Under the pieces are notes generated by a model. It made no database searches. It was not told where the DNA came from and saw only the letters and a list, made by a program, of their open reading frames with translations. A DNA stretch of 22,429 nucleotides from contig JBCBAP010000056.1 of NCBI GenBank assembly GCA_038532435.1, positions 1 to 22,429 of the forward strand, given 5' to 3'. The position numbers and the translations under genes were made by a program. Position 1 is the first letter of the stretch. Each line of letters opens with the position of its first letter. This DNA comes from JBCBAP01 sp038532435 (GTDB taxonomy: Bacteria; Pseudomonadota; Alphaproteobacteria; Rhodobacterales; Rhodobacteraceae). Positions 1-7,666 of the stretch are shown piece after piece.

Positions 1-208
1 CGGTCTTAAGCGGACAAGAACAGGAAGAAGGTTTGCGGGCAGAACCATTGATCAATTCAACAGTCCGGCAACAGATCCCACGGGTCTGCCATCTCTTCAT
101 GGCCGCCAATCTGAGGAGTACCCGACCCGACCGATCCGAAGTCCATTTCACCCCCTTCCCCACCTCAGCGCGCCACGCTAGACAGGATCTCAGCCTGTCG
201 GAGCCGCC
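1..208. other. Upstream region of mutS, no gene assigned
   Basis: No convincing gene is visible here. A reading frame on the plus strand is open from the window edge to 242, but its predicted peptide is rich in Arg, Pro and Ser, resembles no family I know, and overlaps the start of mutS in another frame. In related Rhodobacterales a malic enzyme gene is often divergent from mutS, so this may be a shared promoter region with the partner gene outside the window. That is inference. The only local signal is a GGAG at 200-203, a plausible ribosome binding site for mutS. Confidence 0.4.
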
Positions 209-2851
209 TTGTTGTCCAACCCCTCCAACGTCACGCCGATGATGGCGCAGTACCTTGAGATCAAGGCCGCCCATCCCGACGCGCTGCTGTTCTACCGGAT
301 GGGCGATTTCTACGAACTCTTCTTCGACGATGCGGTGGCGGCCTCCGCAGCGCTCGACATTGCGCTGACCAAGCGGGGCAAGCATCAGGGAGACGATATC
401 GCCATGTGCGGCGTGCCCCATCACGCGGCAGAAGGCTACCTGCTCACGCTGATCCGTAAGGGTTTCCGCGTCGCCGTGTGTGAGCAGATGGAAAGTCCCG
501 CAGAGGCGAAAAAGCGGGGGTACAAGGCGGTCGTCAAACGGGAAGTCGTGCGCCTCGTCACTCCGGGGACACTGACCGAAGACACGCTCCTCGATGCACG
601 CCGGCACAACTTCCTCGCCGCGTTTGCGGAGGTTCGAGAGGAAGGGGCTTTCGCCTGGCTCGACCTCAGTACCGGGGAAATGCATGTGGCCCCCTGCGCG
701 CGTGTCCTGCTTGGCCCGATGCTGGCGCGCTTATCCCCGCGGGAAGTGCTCGTGCGCGACGACACGGCCCGCGGGGTGATCGAGGAGGCGGGCGCAACGC
801 TCACCGAGTTGAGCGCCGCGAGTTTCGACAGCACCGGGGCAGAAGACCGGCTGACCCGGCTCTTCGGCACAAAGTCACTCTCCGGTTTTGCCAGCTTCTC
901 CCGGGCCGAGGTCAGCGCCATGGGCGCGCTCATCGACTATGTCGAGATAACGCAAAAAGGGCGGACACCGCTCATCCGTCCGCCGGTGCAGGAGCGTGTG
1001 GGCGCGGCAATGCAGATCGATGCCGCGACCCGCCGCAATCTGGAATTGACCCAGGCGCTGACCGGCGGGCGCGATGGGTCGCTCGTGGCCGCTATCGACC
1101 GCACGATCACAGGTCCGGGCGCGCGTCTGTTGGAAACGCGGCTCTGCGCTCCATCGACAGACATCACCACCATCTCCGCACGCCACGACGCCATCGACGC
1201 GTTCGCAACCGACCGGCTGATGGCGCAGAATACCCGGTCAGCGCTGCGCAAGACGCCGGACATGGACCGGGCGCTTACGCGCCTCGCGCTCGACCGGGGC
1301 GGCCCGCGGGACCTCGCCGCAATCCGCGACGGGCTTTCGGAAGCGAGCGTGCTGTCCGGGCTGATCGGCACCGATGGGCCGGAACTCCTCACAAACGCCG
1401 CGCACGCGCTCATCGGGCATGAGGCGCTCGCCGACCTCCTCGACAGCGCGCTGATCGCCGAACCACCGATGCTGACCCGGGATGGCGGCTTCACCGCCGC
1501 CGGGTACCATGAGGAGCTCGACGAGGTACGGACCCTTCGGGATGAGGGGCGCGGGGTCATCGCCGGGCTGCAGGGGCGCTACGCAGAGGAGGCGGGTGTC
1601 GCCTCGCTGAAGATCAAGCACAACAACGTGCTGGGCTACTTCATCGAGACAACGGCCACCCATGCGGAGCGGATGATGGCCCCGCCCCTGTCGGAGACCT
1701 TTATCCACCGTCAGACAACCGCGAACCAGGTCCGTTTCACCACCGTCGAGCTGTCCGAGCTTGAGACCCGGATCCTGAACGCGGGCGGGCGGGCGCTCGA
1801 ACTAGAAAAGCAGGTGTTCGAGGATCTCCGCCAGGCCGTACTGGCGGAGGCGGTGCGGATCAACGGGGCGGCTACGGCACTCGCCGAACTCGATGTCGCA
1901 AGCGCCTTTGCAGAACTTGCTGCGGAACAGGATTGGGTGCGTCCGACGCTCGACAGCTCCCGCCAGTTCGTCATCGAGGGCGGGCGCCATCCGGTTGTGG
2001 AACGCGCGCTCCGCACCTCCGGCGACAGCTTCGTCGCCAACGATTGCGACCTGAGCGCGGATACGGGGGAGGCGGCGCCGGTGCGGCTGCTGACCGGGCC
2101 GAACATGGCCGGTAAATCCACCTATTTGCGGCAGAACGCGATCATCGCCCTGCTCGCACAAATGGGCGCGTGGGTCCCGGCAACCTCCGCCAGGATCGGC
2201 ATCGTGGATCAGCTCTTCAGCCGTGTTGGCGCGGCGGACGATCTCGCCCGGGGACGCTCCACCTTCATGGTCGAAATGGTGGAGACGGCGGCGATCCTCA
2301 ATCAGGCGGGCGAACGGGCGCTGGTGATCCTCGACGAGATCGGACGCGGGACCGCAACCTATGACGGGCTTTCGATCGCCTGGGCAACGCTGGAACATCT
2401 GCACGACGTGAACCGGTGCCGGACCCTCTTCGCCACGCACTACCACGAGATGACCGCCCTTGCGGCCAAGCTCCCGGGTGTGGCCAACGCGACAATGGCG
2501 GTGCGGGAGTGGGAGGGCGACGTCATCTTCCTCCATGAGGTGCGAGACGGGTCTGCCGACCGCTCCTATGGTGTGCAGGTGGCGAAGCTTGCGGGCCTGC
2601 CCGCGGCGGTGGTCGAGCGGGCCCGCGTGGTTCTCGACGCGCTCGAAGCGGGGGAACGGGAGCGGGGCGGAAAGGCGCAGACGTTGATCGACGACCTGCC
2701 GCTCTTCGCTGTACCCGCCCAGCCCGCAGCCGCGCCGCCGTCAACGTCTTCGGTGGAGGCACACCTCGCTGACGTTCTGCCCGACACGCTTAGCCCACGC
2801 GAGGCGCTCGATGTGCTCTACGACCTGAAGTCGCTGTTGAAGGATCAGTAG
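209..2851 (+). CDS. mutS: DNA mismatch repair protein MutS
   Basis: MutS recognises mispaired and looped-out bases as a dimer and, using ATP, recruits MutL to start strand-specific repair in the cytoplasm. The 880 residues span the whole family. The N-terminal mismatch-binding segment contains GDFYEL near residues 32-37, with the stacking Phe34 and Glu36. The ATPase domain has Walker A TGPNMAGKST at 629-638 and Walker B with Asp709-Glu710, followed by GRGTATYDG, then the THYHE motif. The start is uncertain. TTG at 209 follows GGAG at 200-203 and keeps the conserved TPMM segment ten residues in. TTG at 212 or ATG at 239 are alternatives, but ATG 239 would cut into the conserved N-terminus. The stop overlaps the convergent flavoprotein gene by 7 bases, so there is no room for an intergenic terminator. 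Confidence 0.97.
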   Translation: MLSNPSNVTPMMAQYLEIKAAHPDALLFYRMGDFYELFFDDAVAASAALDIALTKRGKHQGDDIAMCGVPHHAAEGYLLTLIRKGFRVAVCEQMESPAEAKKRGYKAVVKREVVRLVTPGTLTEDTLLDARRHNFLAAFAEVREEGAFAWLDLSTGEMHVAPCARVLLGPMLARLSPREVLVRDDTARGVIEEAGATLTELSAASFDSTGAEDRLTRLFGTKSLSGFASFSRAEVSAMGALIDYVEITQKGRTPLIRPPVQERVGAAMQIDAATRRNLELTQALTGGRDGSLVAAIDRTITGPGARLLETRLCAPSTDITTISARHDAIDAFATDRLMAQNTRSALRKTPDMDRALTRLALDRGGPRDLAAIRDGLSEASVLSGLIGTDGPELLTNAAHALIGHEALADLLDSALIAEPPMLTRDGGFTAAGYHEELDEVRTLRDEGRGVIAGLQGRYAEEAGVASLKIKHNNVLGYFIETTATHAERMMAPPLSETFIHRQTTANQVRFTTVELSELETRILNAGGRALELEKQVFEDLRQAVLAEAVRINGAATALAELDVASAFAELAAEQDWVRPTLDSSRQFVIEGGRHPVVERALRTSGDSFVANDCDLSADTGEAAPVRLLTGPNMAGKSTYLRQNAIIALLAQMGAWVPATSARIGIVDQLFSRVGAADDLARGRSTFMVEMVETAAILNQAGERALVILDEIGRGTATYDGLSIAWATLEHLHDVNRCRTLFATHYHEMTALAAKLPGVANATMAVREWEGDVIFLHEVRDGSADRSYGVQVAKLAGLPAAVVERARVVLDALEAGERERGGKAQTLIDDLPLFAVPAQPAAAPPSTSSVEAHLADVLPDTLSPREALDVLYDLKSLLKDQ

Positions 2852-3450
2852 AGCACGCTTTTGTAGCGCGCGATCATGTCGTCCTCCGGCTCCAGCGGGC
2901 CATCCCGCGCCGCATGGTCCCGCATCATCTCGCTCATGGTGGCGACGGGTCGGTCCTGCGGCCAGGTCTCGGGGCTCCAGAGGCCGGAGCGAAGAACGGA
3001 CTTCGCGCAATGGATGAAGGCGCAATCGATGGCGATGCGCAGAACGGAGATCGGCGGATGCCCTCGCGCCTCGCATCGCTCCAGCACCTCCGGATCCACG
3101 CGGATCTCCGCACGTCCTCGGATGCGCAGGGTTTCCCGCACGCCGGGGATGAGAAACAAGAGCCCGACACGGGGATCGCCCAGGATGTTGGTGAGCGCGT
3201 CGAGCCGGTTGTTGCCCGGCCGGTCCGGCAACAGCAGATGCGTCCCGTCTTCCACCTCGATGAAGCCGGGCGCGTCACCACGCGGGGTGACATCGAGGCC
3301 CTGTGGACCACTCGTCGTGAGAATGACGAACGGCGACGCGGCAATGAACGCGCGGCAATGATCGTCGAGCGTTGTAAGTTCCTTCGCCACGGACCGTTCC
3401 AGCGGTACGTCATAGAGGTCGCGCAGCGCCGTCTCGTCGGTGATCCGCAT
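2845..3450 (-). CDS. Pyridoxamine 5'-phosphate oxidase-related FMN-binding protein
   Basis: A 201-residue protein of the split-barrel flavin-binding superfamily, closest in pattern to the MSMEG_1024/DR2398 group of PPOX-related proteins. It has the barrel-strand segment FVILTTSGPQGLDVTPRGDAPGF near 41-63, then LLLPDRPGNNRLDALTNILGDPRVGLLFLIPG, the usual FMN-phosphate and dimer-interface region. Family members bind FMN or F420. The substrate here is unknown, and true PNP oxidase activity should not be assumed. The start is well supported: GAGGAGG lies five bases before ATG 3450 and overlaps the stop of the upstream ATPase gene, with only 10 bases between the genes, so translation is probably coupled. 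It is the last gene of the hrcA-grpE-ATPase run. The link to heat shock may be only transcriptional. Confidence 0.85.
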   Translation of the reverse strand: MRITDETALRDLYDVPLERSVAKELTTLDDHCRAFIAASPFVILTTSGPQGLDVTPRGDAPGFIEVEDGTHLLLPDRPGNNRLDALTNILGDPRVGLLFLIPGVRETLRIRGRAEIRVDPEVLERCEARGHPPISVLRIAIDCAFIHCAKSVLRSGLWSPETWPQDRPVATMSEMMRDHAARDGPLEPEDDMIARYKSVLY

Positions 3451-3460
3451 GGGGGCCTCC

Positions 3461-4564
3461 TCAGATGATGCGGGTTTCGCCCTGCTGTTTCTCCAACCTC
3501 ACGATATCCGCGGCGAAGTCGAGGTCCAACATCTCCGCCAACCGCTCGGAATGGGTCACCACGAGGATCTGGGTCCGTTGCGCCGCCTCCCCGATCAACC
3601 GTGCGAGCGGATCGATCAGATCCCCGTTGAGGCTTGTTTCCGGCTCGTTCAGCGCGATGAATTCCGGTGGCCGGTGGGATCGCAGCGCCGCGATCAGGCA
3701 GAGATACCGCAACAACCCGTCCGACAGTTCCGGCGCTGCGAAGGGCCGGTAGAATTCCGGCATCTGCAGGCTCACGCCACGCTCCTCATCCAGCACGAGA
3801 CTGGATCCGGGAAACGCGTCGTTCACCGCCTCCTGCAGCGCGACATCTTCTGCAAGCAGCATCACGGTGGCCAGGGTCGCCGCCCAGTCCTCGCCGTCGG
3901 AGCTGAGCTCCGTCGTACACAGATCCGGCCGGCGCTGGCGCAGGGGGGATCCGACATCGGTACGGAATTGATGATAGAACCGGGCGCGGGCGAGCGTGCG
4001 CTGCATGGTGATGACCGCCGGTGCCTCCGCCCGCTCCGCCGAACGGGAAAGTGCGGTTTCCGATAGGAGGAGGTCGCTCAACGCCTCCTGCATCCGCCCA
4101 TCCTGATTGCGGACAAAGCAGGCAGGTCCCTTGCGGTCCATCAGTTTCACCGACCGTCCCCGGGTGAGGAGCGTCAGCGTCTCCTCCCGGATGCACGCGT
4201 CATTCGGCAGCGCCGCATCGGAGATCGGGTTCGGGCCGTTGACCCGAAGGCCATACGTCGTCCCATCAGACGTGACGGCAAGCTTGAGGGTACGTCCCTG
4301 CCCTTGGCGTCGAGCACGGGCATGGGTGGCCTGCTCAGACGCCTCCCGCCAGGCCTGCCCCGCCCAGACGACGGAGGACAAGCCGCCCTCCGCCGCGATC
4401 ATCCGCGAAAGCTGTCCCGTGCTGGCCCCGTGCAACAGCTCCAAACCGCGATAGATGTTGGTCTTTCCGACACCGTTTGCCCCCAACACCACCGTCAGGG
4501 GCGACAGATCGAGGTGCAGGGACCGGATGGACCGGTACCCCTCGATCTGCAGATGTTCGATCAT
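3461..4564 (-). CDS. AAA family ATPase, RecF/SMC-like (COG4637 type)
   Basis: A 367-residue predicted ATPase with a split ABC-type nucleotide-binding fold and no long coiled coil. The N-terminus (IEGYRSIRSLHLDL, about 7-20) is typical of RecF-like ATPases. Walker A is GANGVGKTN at 28-36, the signature-like segment ELSDGLLRYL at 279-288, the Walker B segment FIALNEPE at 302-309, and the switch histidine is in VVTHSE at about 338. Walker B has Asn where many ABC ATPases have Asp (LNEPE rather than LDEPE). I recall this in other members of this group, so it is not clearly a defect. No fused nuclease (TOPRIM) or DNA-binding domain is visible. The cellular role is not established. Its start overlaps the grpE stop as ATGA (4561-4564), which implies translational coupling with a chaperone cofactor. 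Confidence 0.8.
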   Translation of the reverse strand: MIEHLQIEGYRSIRSLHLDLSPLTVVLGANGVGKTNIYRGLELLHGASTGQLSRMIAAEGGLSSVVWAGQAWREASEQATHARARRQGQGRTLKLAVTSDGTTYGLRVNGPNPISDAALPNDACIREETLTLLTRGRSVKLMDRKGPACFVRNQDGRMQEALSDLLLSETALSRSAERAEAPAVITMQRTLARARFYHQFRTDVGSPLRQRRPDLCTTELSSDGEDWAATLATVMLLAEDVALQEAVNDAFPGSSLVLDEERGVSLQMPEFYRPFAAPELSDGLLRYLCLIAALRSHRPPEFIALNEPETSLNGDLIDPLARLIGEAAQRTQILVVTHSERLAEMLDLDFAADIVRLEKQQGETRII

Positions 4565-5136
4565 GAGGTCGGCGTGGACCCACCGGATGCAACCCCGACC
4601 TGTGCTGGCCGCAGCAGACGGTCCGAGATCGTGAACCCTTCAGTCATGAGCTGGATCACGCAGCCAGGCTCTACACCGGGAACCGGTGCCTCGAACATCG
4701 CCTGGTGAAGCTTGGGATCGAACTTGTCACCCATCTGGGGGGCGATCGGTTCGATCTTATACTTGGCAAACGCGTTCAGCAGCTCCTTCTGCGTCAGCTC
4801 GATGCCCTCGATCACCGGACCCGCGGTTTCCCGCTGTTCATCGGTGATCGCCTCGACAGCGCGTTTCATATTGTCGAACACGGGCAGCAGCTCCCGCGCG
4901 AGCTTCGACCCGCCATAGGCTTCCGCATCGCGCCGGTCCCGCTCCGCCCGTTTGCGGACATTCTCCAGCTCGGCGAACGCCCGCAGCAACCGGTCCTGCA
5001 ACTCATTCTTTTCGGCAATCAGTGTGGCGATCTCGGACGCTTCGTCGTCCCCAAACTCCAGATCCTCGGGCAGCTCAGCCGCGTCTGCCTCGGTCGGCCC
5101 CAGTTCCACGTCGATCTCGTCCTTCTCGTCGGACAT
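4561..5136 (-). CDS. grpE: GrpE, nucleotide exchange factor of DnaK
   Basis: GrpE releases ADP from the chaperone DnaK and so resets its cycle. It acts as a cytoplasmic dimer. The protein has an acidic, probably disordered N-terminus, a long helix from about residue 35 (ATLIAEKNELQDRLLRAFAE), the RKRAERDR segment, and a C-terminal beta domain with the GrpE signature near GDKFDPKLHQAMFEAPVPGVEPGCV. An ATG at 5151 would add five residues. I prefer ATG 5136 (191 residues), because GGAGAGG sits about six bases upstream of it and the start resembles other GrpE proteins (MSDEKDE). It lies 23 bases downstream of hrcA and is surely co-transcribed with it, as in many alphaproteobacteria. Confidence 0.95.
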   Translation of the reverse strand: MSDEKDEIDVELGPTEADAAELPEDLEFGDDEASEIATLIAEKNELQDRLLRAFAELENVRKRAERDRRDAEAYGGSKLARELLPVFDNMKRAVEAITDEQRETAGPVIEGIELTQKELLNAFAKYKIEPIAPQMGDKFDPKLHQAMFEAPVPGVEPGCVIQLMTEGFTISDRLLRPAQVGVASGGSTPTS

Positions 5137-5159
5137 TCCGGCCCTCTCCATAACTCCGA

Positions 5160-6224
5160 TCAGCCGCGGGCGGCGATCATGCGCCCGACAAGCTGTGCGG
5201 TGTAGTCGACGATCGGCACGATACGGGCATAGTTCAGACGCTTGGGTCCGATGACCCCGATCGCACCGATGATTTTTCGGTCTGCGTTCATATAAGGAGA
5301 AACCACCAAAGAGGAACCCGAAAGTGAGAAGAGTTTGTTCTCACTTCCGATGAAAACGCGGACCCCATCGCCCGTTTCCGCCAGGTCGAGAAGCTGCACC
5401 AGATCGCGCTTTCGCTCGATGTCATCGAAGAGCTGCCGCACCCGGTCGATATCCTCGGCCGCTGTCGCGGTATCGAGGAGGTGGGAGGCACCCTTCACGA
5501 TCAGTCGGTCGTCCTCGTCGTCCACCTCGGACCAGATGGCGACACCTGCGCGGACCAGCTTCGTGGCAAGCGCATCGAGCTCCTGCCGCCGCTGCTTAAC
5601 CTCCGCCGCGACGATCGTCTGCGCTTCCGACAGTGTCCGCCCCTGCAGGATCGCGTTGAGAAAGTTCGCGGCCTCCCGCATGGCCGAGGGGGTCAGACCC
5701 TGGGGCGGCGTGAAAAGCCGGTTCTCTACTTGCCCGTCTGCGGTGACAAGTACCACCAGCGCCTTCTCTGAGGAGAGGCTTACGAACTCGATATGTTTGA
5801 TCGGCGCCTCGATCCTTGGGGCAAGCACGAGGGAGGCACCTTGGGTAAGACCGGACAGCACCCCGCCCGCGCGTTCGAGCACCGTTGCGATCTCGGAATC
5901 CGTGGTGTTCAGGGTTCGCTCGATCTCCGTCCGATCGACGCCATCGACATCGCCGATCTCAAGGAAGCCATCGACGAAAAGGCGCAAGCCAATCTCAGTG
6001 GGGATCCTGCCCGCACTTACGTGCGGACTTCCCAACAGGCCGAGATATTCAAGGTCCTGCATCACGTTGCGGATCGTCGCCGCCGATACACCCTCCGGCA
6101 GGGTGCGCGACAGAGTGCGGGAGCCGACGGGCTCACCGGTTTCCAGATAGCTTTCGACAATTGCGCGAAACACCGCCCGGGACCGGTCGTTCAAATCCCC
6201 CAGATGACTCGTCCCATCAGACAT
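5160..6224 (-). CDS. hrcA: HrcA, heat-inducible transcriptional repressor
   Basis: HrcA represses groESL and/or dnaK operons by binding the CIRCE inverted repeat, and needs GroEL to fold into its active form. The 354-residue length is normal. The N-terminal winged-helix domain (about 10-80) carries the conserved segments SYLETGEPVGSRTL, SAATIRNVMQDLE and HVSAGRIPTE. The C-terminal domain contains a GAF-like region with FIGSENKLFSLSGSSLVVSPY and ends with IGVIGPKRLNYARIVPIVDY, which is diagnostic of the family. AAGGG is seven bases before ATG 6224. The gene is divergent from rph. I see no CIRCE element (TTAGCACTC-N9-GAGTGCTAA) in the window, so HrcA probably acts on targets elsewhere, and this operon may not be autoregulated through CIRCE. 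Confidence 0.97.
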   Translation of the reverse strand: MSDGTSHLGDLNDRSRAVFRAIVESYLETGEPVGSRTLSRTLPEGVSAATIRNVMQDLEYLGLLGSPHVSAGRIPTEIGLRLFVDGFLEIGDVDGVDRTEIERTLNTTDSEIATVLERAGGVLSGLTQGASLVLAPRIEAPIKHIEFVSLSSEKALVVLVTADGQVENRLFTPPQGLTPSAMREAANFLNAILQGRTLSEAQTIVAAEVKQRRQELDALATKLVRAGVAIWSEVDDEDDRLIVKGASHLLDTATAAEDIDRVRQLFDDIERKRDLVQLLDLAETGDGVRVFIGSENKLFSLSGSSLVVSPYMNADRKIIGAIGVIGPKRLNYARIVPIVDYTAQLVGRMIAARG

Positions 6225-6249
6225 CGCGCGCCCTTGTGATCCTTACTCA

Positions 6250-6278
6250 GAAATATGCACCGGTGCCGATCCCGTCAA
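6250..6278 (-). promoter_or_regulatory. Predicted sigma-70 promoter of the hrcA operon
   Basis: Read on the minus strand, TTGACG (6273-6278) and TATTTC (6250-6255) are separated by 17 bases and lie about 26-54 bases upstream of the hrcA start. The -35 matches the consensus at five of six positions and the -10 less well. A small perfect inverted repeat, CCCGT-CAA-ACGGG (6271-6283), overlaps the -35, so a regulator could act here. This was found by eye and is not proven. Confidence 0.45.
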
Positions 6279-6290
6279 ACGGGTAGACCT

Positions 6291-6317
6291 GCCCGGGGGG
6301 AGGCGCTAGACCCGGGC
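6291..6317. repeat. Inverted repeat in the rph leader
   Basis: GCCCGGG (6291-6297) is repeated as its reverse complement CCCGGGC (6311-6317), with a 13-base spacer. In an rph transcript it would form a short GC-rich hairpin some 25 bases before the start codon. It could be chance in a GC-rich genome. There is no following T run, so I do not call it a terminator. Confidence 0.35.
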
Positions 6318-6341
6318 CCACACAACACGAAGGATTTGAGC

Positions 6342-7055
6342 ATGCGTCCCTCCGGCAGGAAAACCGACGAACTGCGGCCCGTGAGCATCGAGGTTGGCAT
6401 CACAAAGCACGCCGAGGGATCCTGTCTGATCAAGTGCGGCGACACCCATGTTCTGTGCACCGCATCCCTTGAGGAGCGTGTTCCCCCCTTCCTCAGAAAC
6501 ACGGGGCTCGGCTGGGTCACGGCGGAATATGGCATGCTCCCCCGTGCAACGAACACCCGCATGCGGCGGGAAGCATCGGCAGGCAAACAGTCCGGCCGGA
6601 CGACTGAAATTCAACGGCTGATCGGTCGGTCCCTCCGCGCAGGCGTCGACCGGGTCGCCATGGGAGAGAGGCAGATCACCGTGGACTGTGACGTGATCCA
6701 GGCGGACGGCGGAACGCGCTGTGCATCGATCACCGGGGGCTGGGTCGCCCTGCGCCTCGCCGTCAATTCCCTGATGAAGTCCGGCGTCATCACTTCCGAT
6801 CCGCTGACGGATCATGTGGCTGCCGTCAGTTGCGGCATCTATGCGGGTCAGCCCGTACTCGACCTCGACTACGATGAGGATTCGAATGCAGGCACGGACG
6901 CTAACTTCGTCATGACCGGGTCAAACGGTCTTGTGGAAGTGCAGGGCTCGGCCGAAGGGGCGCCCTTTTCCCGCGATCAACTCAACACGTTGATGGATCT
7001 GGCTGAAAAGGGGGTCGCAGATCTCGTCGCAGCGCAGAAAGCCGCGGTTGCATGA
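6342..7055 (+). CDS. rph: Ribonuclease PH
   Basis: RNase PH is a phosphorolytic 3'-to-5' exoribonuclease that trims the 3' ends of tRNA precursors as a hexameric ring. The 237 residues match the normal length. The start RPSGRKTDELRPV, then ASLEERVPPFL, GWVTAEYGMLPRATNTR and the RTTEIQRLIGRSLRA segment, are family hallmarks, as are the DCDVIQADGGTRCASITG motif and the late EVQGSAEGAPFSRD. The reading frame continues upstream to 6255, but that extension is unlike the family. ATG 6342 has AAGGA eight bases upstream. The stop overlaps the rdgB start as ATGA. The arrangement with divergent hrcA is common in alphaproteobacteria. Confidence 0.97.
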   Translation: MRPSGRKTDELRPVSIEVGITKHAEGSCLIKCGDTHVLCTASLEERVPPFLRNTGLGWVTAEYGMLPRATNTRMRREASAGKQSGRTTEIQRLIGRSLRAGVDRVAMGERQITVDCDVIQADGGTRCASITGGWVALRLAVNSLMKSGVITSDPLTDHVAAVSCGIYAGQPVLDLDYDEDSNAGTDANFVMTGSNGLVEVQGSAEGAPFSRDQLNTLMDLAEKGVADLVAAQKAAVA

Positions 7056-7666
7056 CCCGGAAGCTGACGGAGAAGCGGATTGTTCTCGCCTCCCACAATG
7101 CGGGGAAACTGCGCGAGATTGCAGCCCTTGTCGAGCCGTTCGGCATCTCCGTCACCTCCGCCGGGGAGCTGGGATTGCCCGAGCCAGAAGAGACCGAAGA
7201 CACGTTCGCCGGGAATGCCCGGCTCAAGGCTCATTTTGCGGCAAAGGAGAGCGGCCTGCCCGCCCTCTCTGACGACAGTGGTATCGAGATCGACGCCCTT
7301 GATGGAGCACCCGGGGTCTACACCGCTGACTGGGCGGAAACCGGGAACGGTCGGGACTTCATGATAGCGATGAACCGAGCCTGGAACGAGCTGGAAGCAC
7401 GGAGTGCCACGGAGCCAAGAACAGCCCGTTTCATCTGTACCCTGTGCATCGCCTGGCCCGATGGCGACGACGTGGTGTTCCGGGGGGAAGCGCCGGGCCG
7501 CCTCGTATGGCCGCCCCGGGGCGATCAGGGGTTCGGCTACGACCCGATGTTCGTACGGGACGGGGAGACCCGCACCTTTGGCGAAATGCCTTACGCGGAG
7601 AAGGAACCGCTCAGCCACCGCACCGACGCGTTCCGCAAGCTGATGGCGGACTGCCTTGTCGGATGA
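7052..7666 (+). CDS. rdgB: XTP/dITP pyrophosphatase (RdgB/HAM1 family)
   Basis: This enzyme hydrolyses XTP, dITP and ITP to the monophosphates and pyrophosphate, and so keeps deaminated purines out of DNA and RNA. The 204 residues include the substrate loop SHNAGK (14-19), the metal and catalytic segment LSDDSGIEIDALDGAPGVYTA with DDSG near 74-77, the GYDPMF motif, and the late SHR triad that contacts the base. The length and the order of motifs are normal. It begins inside the rph stop (ATGA) and its last 11 bases overlap hemW, so all three genes are likely to be translated from one message. Confidence 0.96.
   Translation: MTRKLTEKRIVLASHNAGKLREIAALVEPFGISVTSAGELGLPEPEETEDTFAGNARLKAHFAAKESGLPALSDDSGIEIDALDGAPGVYTADWAETGNGRDFMIAMNRAWNELEARSATEPRTARFICTLCIAWPDGDDVVFRGEAPGRLVWPPRGDQGFGYDPMFVRDGETRTFGEMPYAEKEPLSHRTDAFRKLMADCLVG

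Noticed and set aside
33..242. Short plus-strand ORF before mutS
   Set aside because: Its composition is low in information and rich in Arg, Pro and Ser, it overlaps the mutS start, and it resembles no family.
302..309. Walker B Asn in the ATPase as a sign of a dead enzyme (residues 302-309 of the protein at 3461-4564)
   Set aside because: The following Glu, Walker A, signature and switch His are intact, and LNEPE is, to my memory, usual for this ATPase group. The coordinates in this entry are protein residues.
436..2536. Long minus-strand ORFs opposite mutS (436-933, 937-1560, 1802-2536)
   Set aside because: They are antisense frames of a clear mutS gene, as is common in high-GC DNA. No domains or ribosome binding sites support them.
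3440..4066. Plus-strand ORF opposite the ATPase gene
   Set aside because: It is a shadow of the ATPase coding strand, with no family features.
5335..6150. 271-codon plus-strand ORF opposite hrcA
   Set aside because: The Ser/Arg-rich translation is typical of an antisense frame. hrcA has all the family motifs.
6225..6341. CIRCE operator for HrcA
   Set aside because: No TTAGCACTC...GAGTGCTAA or close variant was found in this gap or elsewhere in the window.
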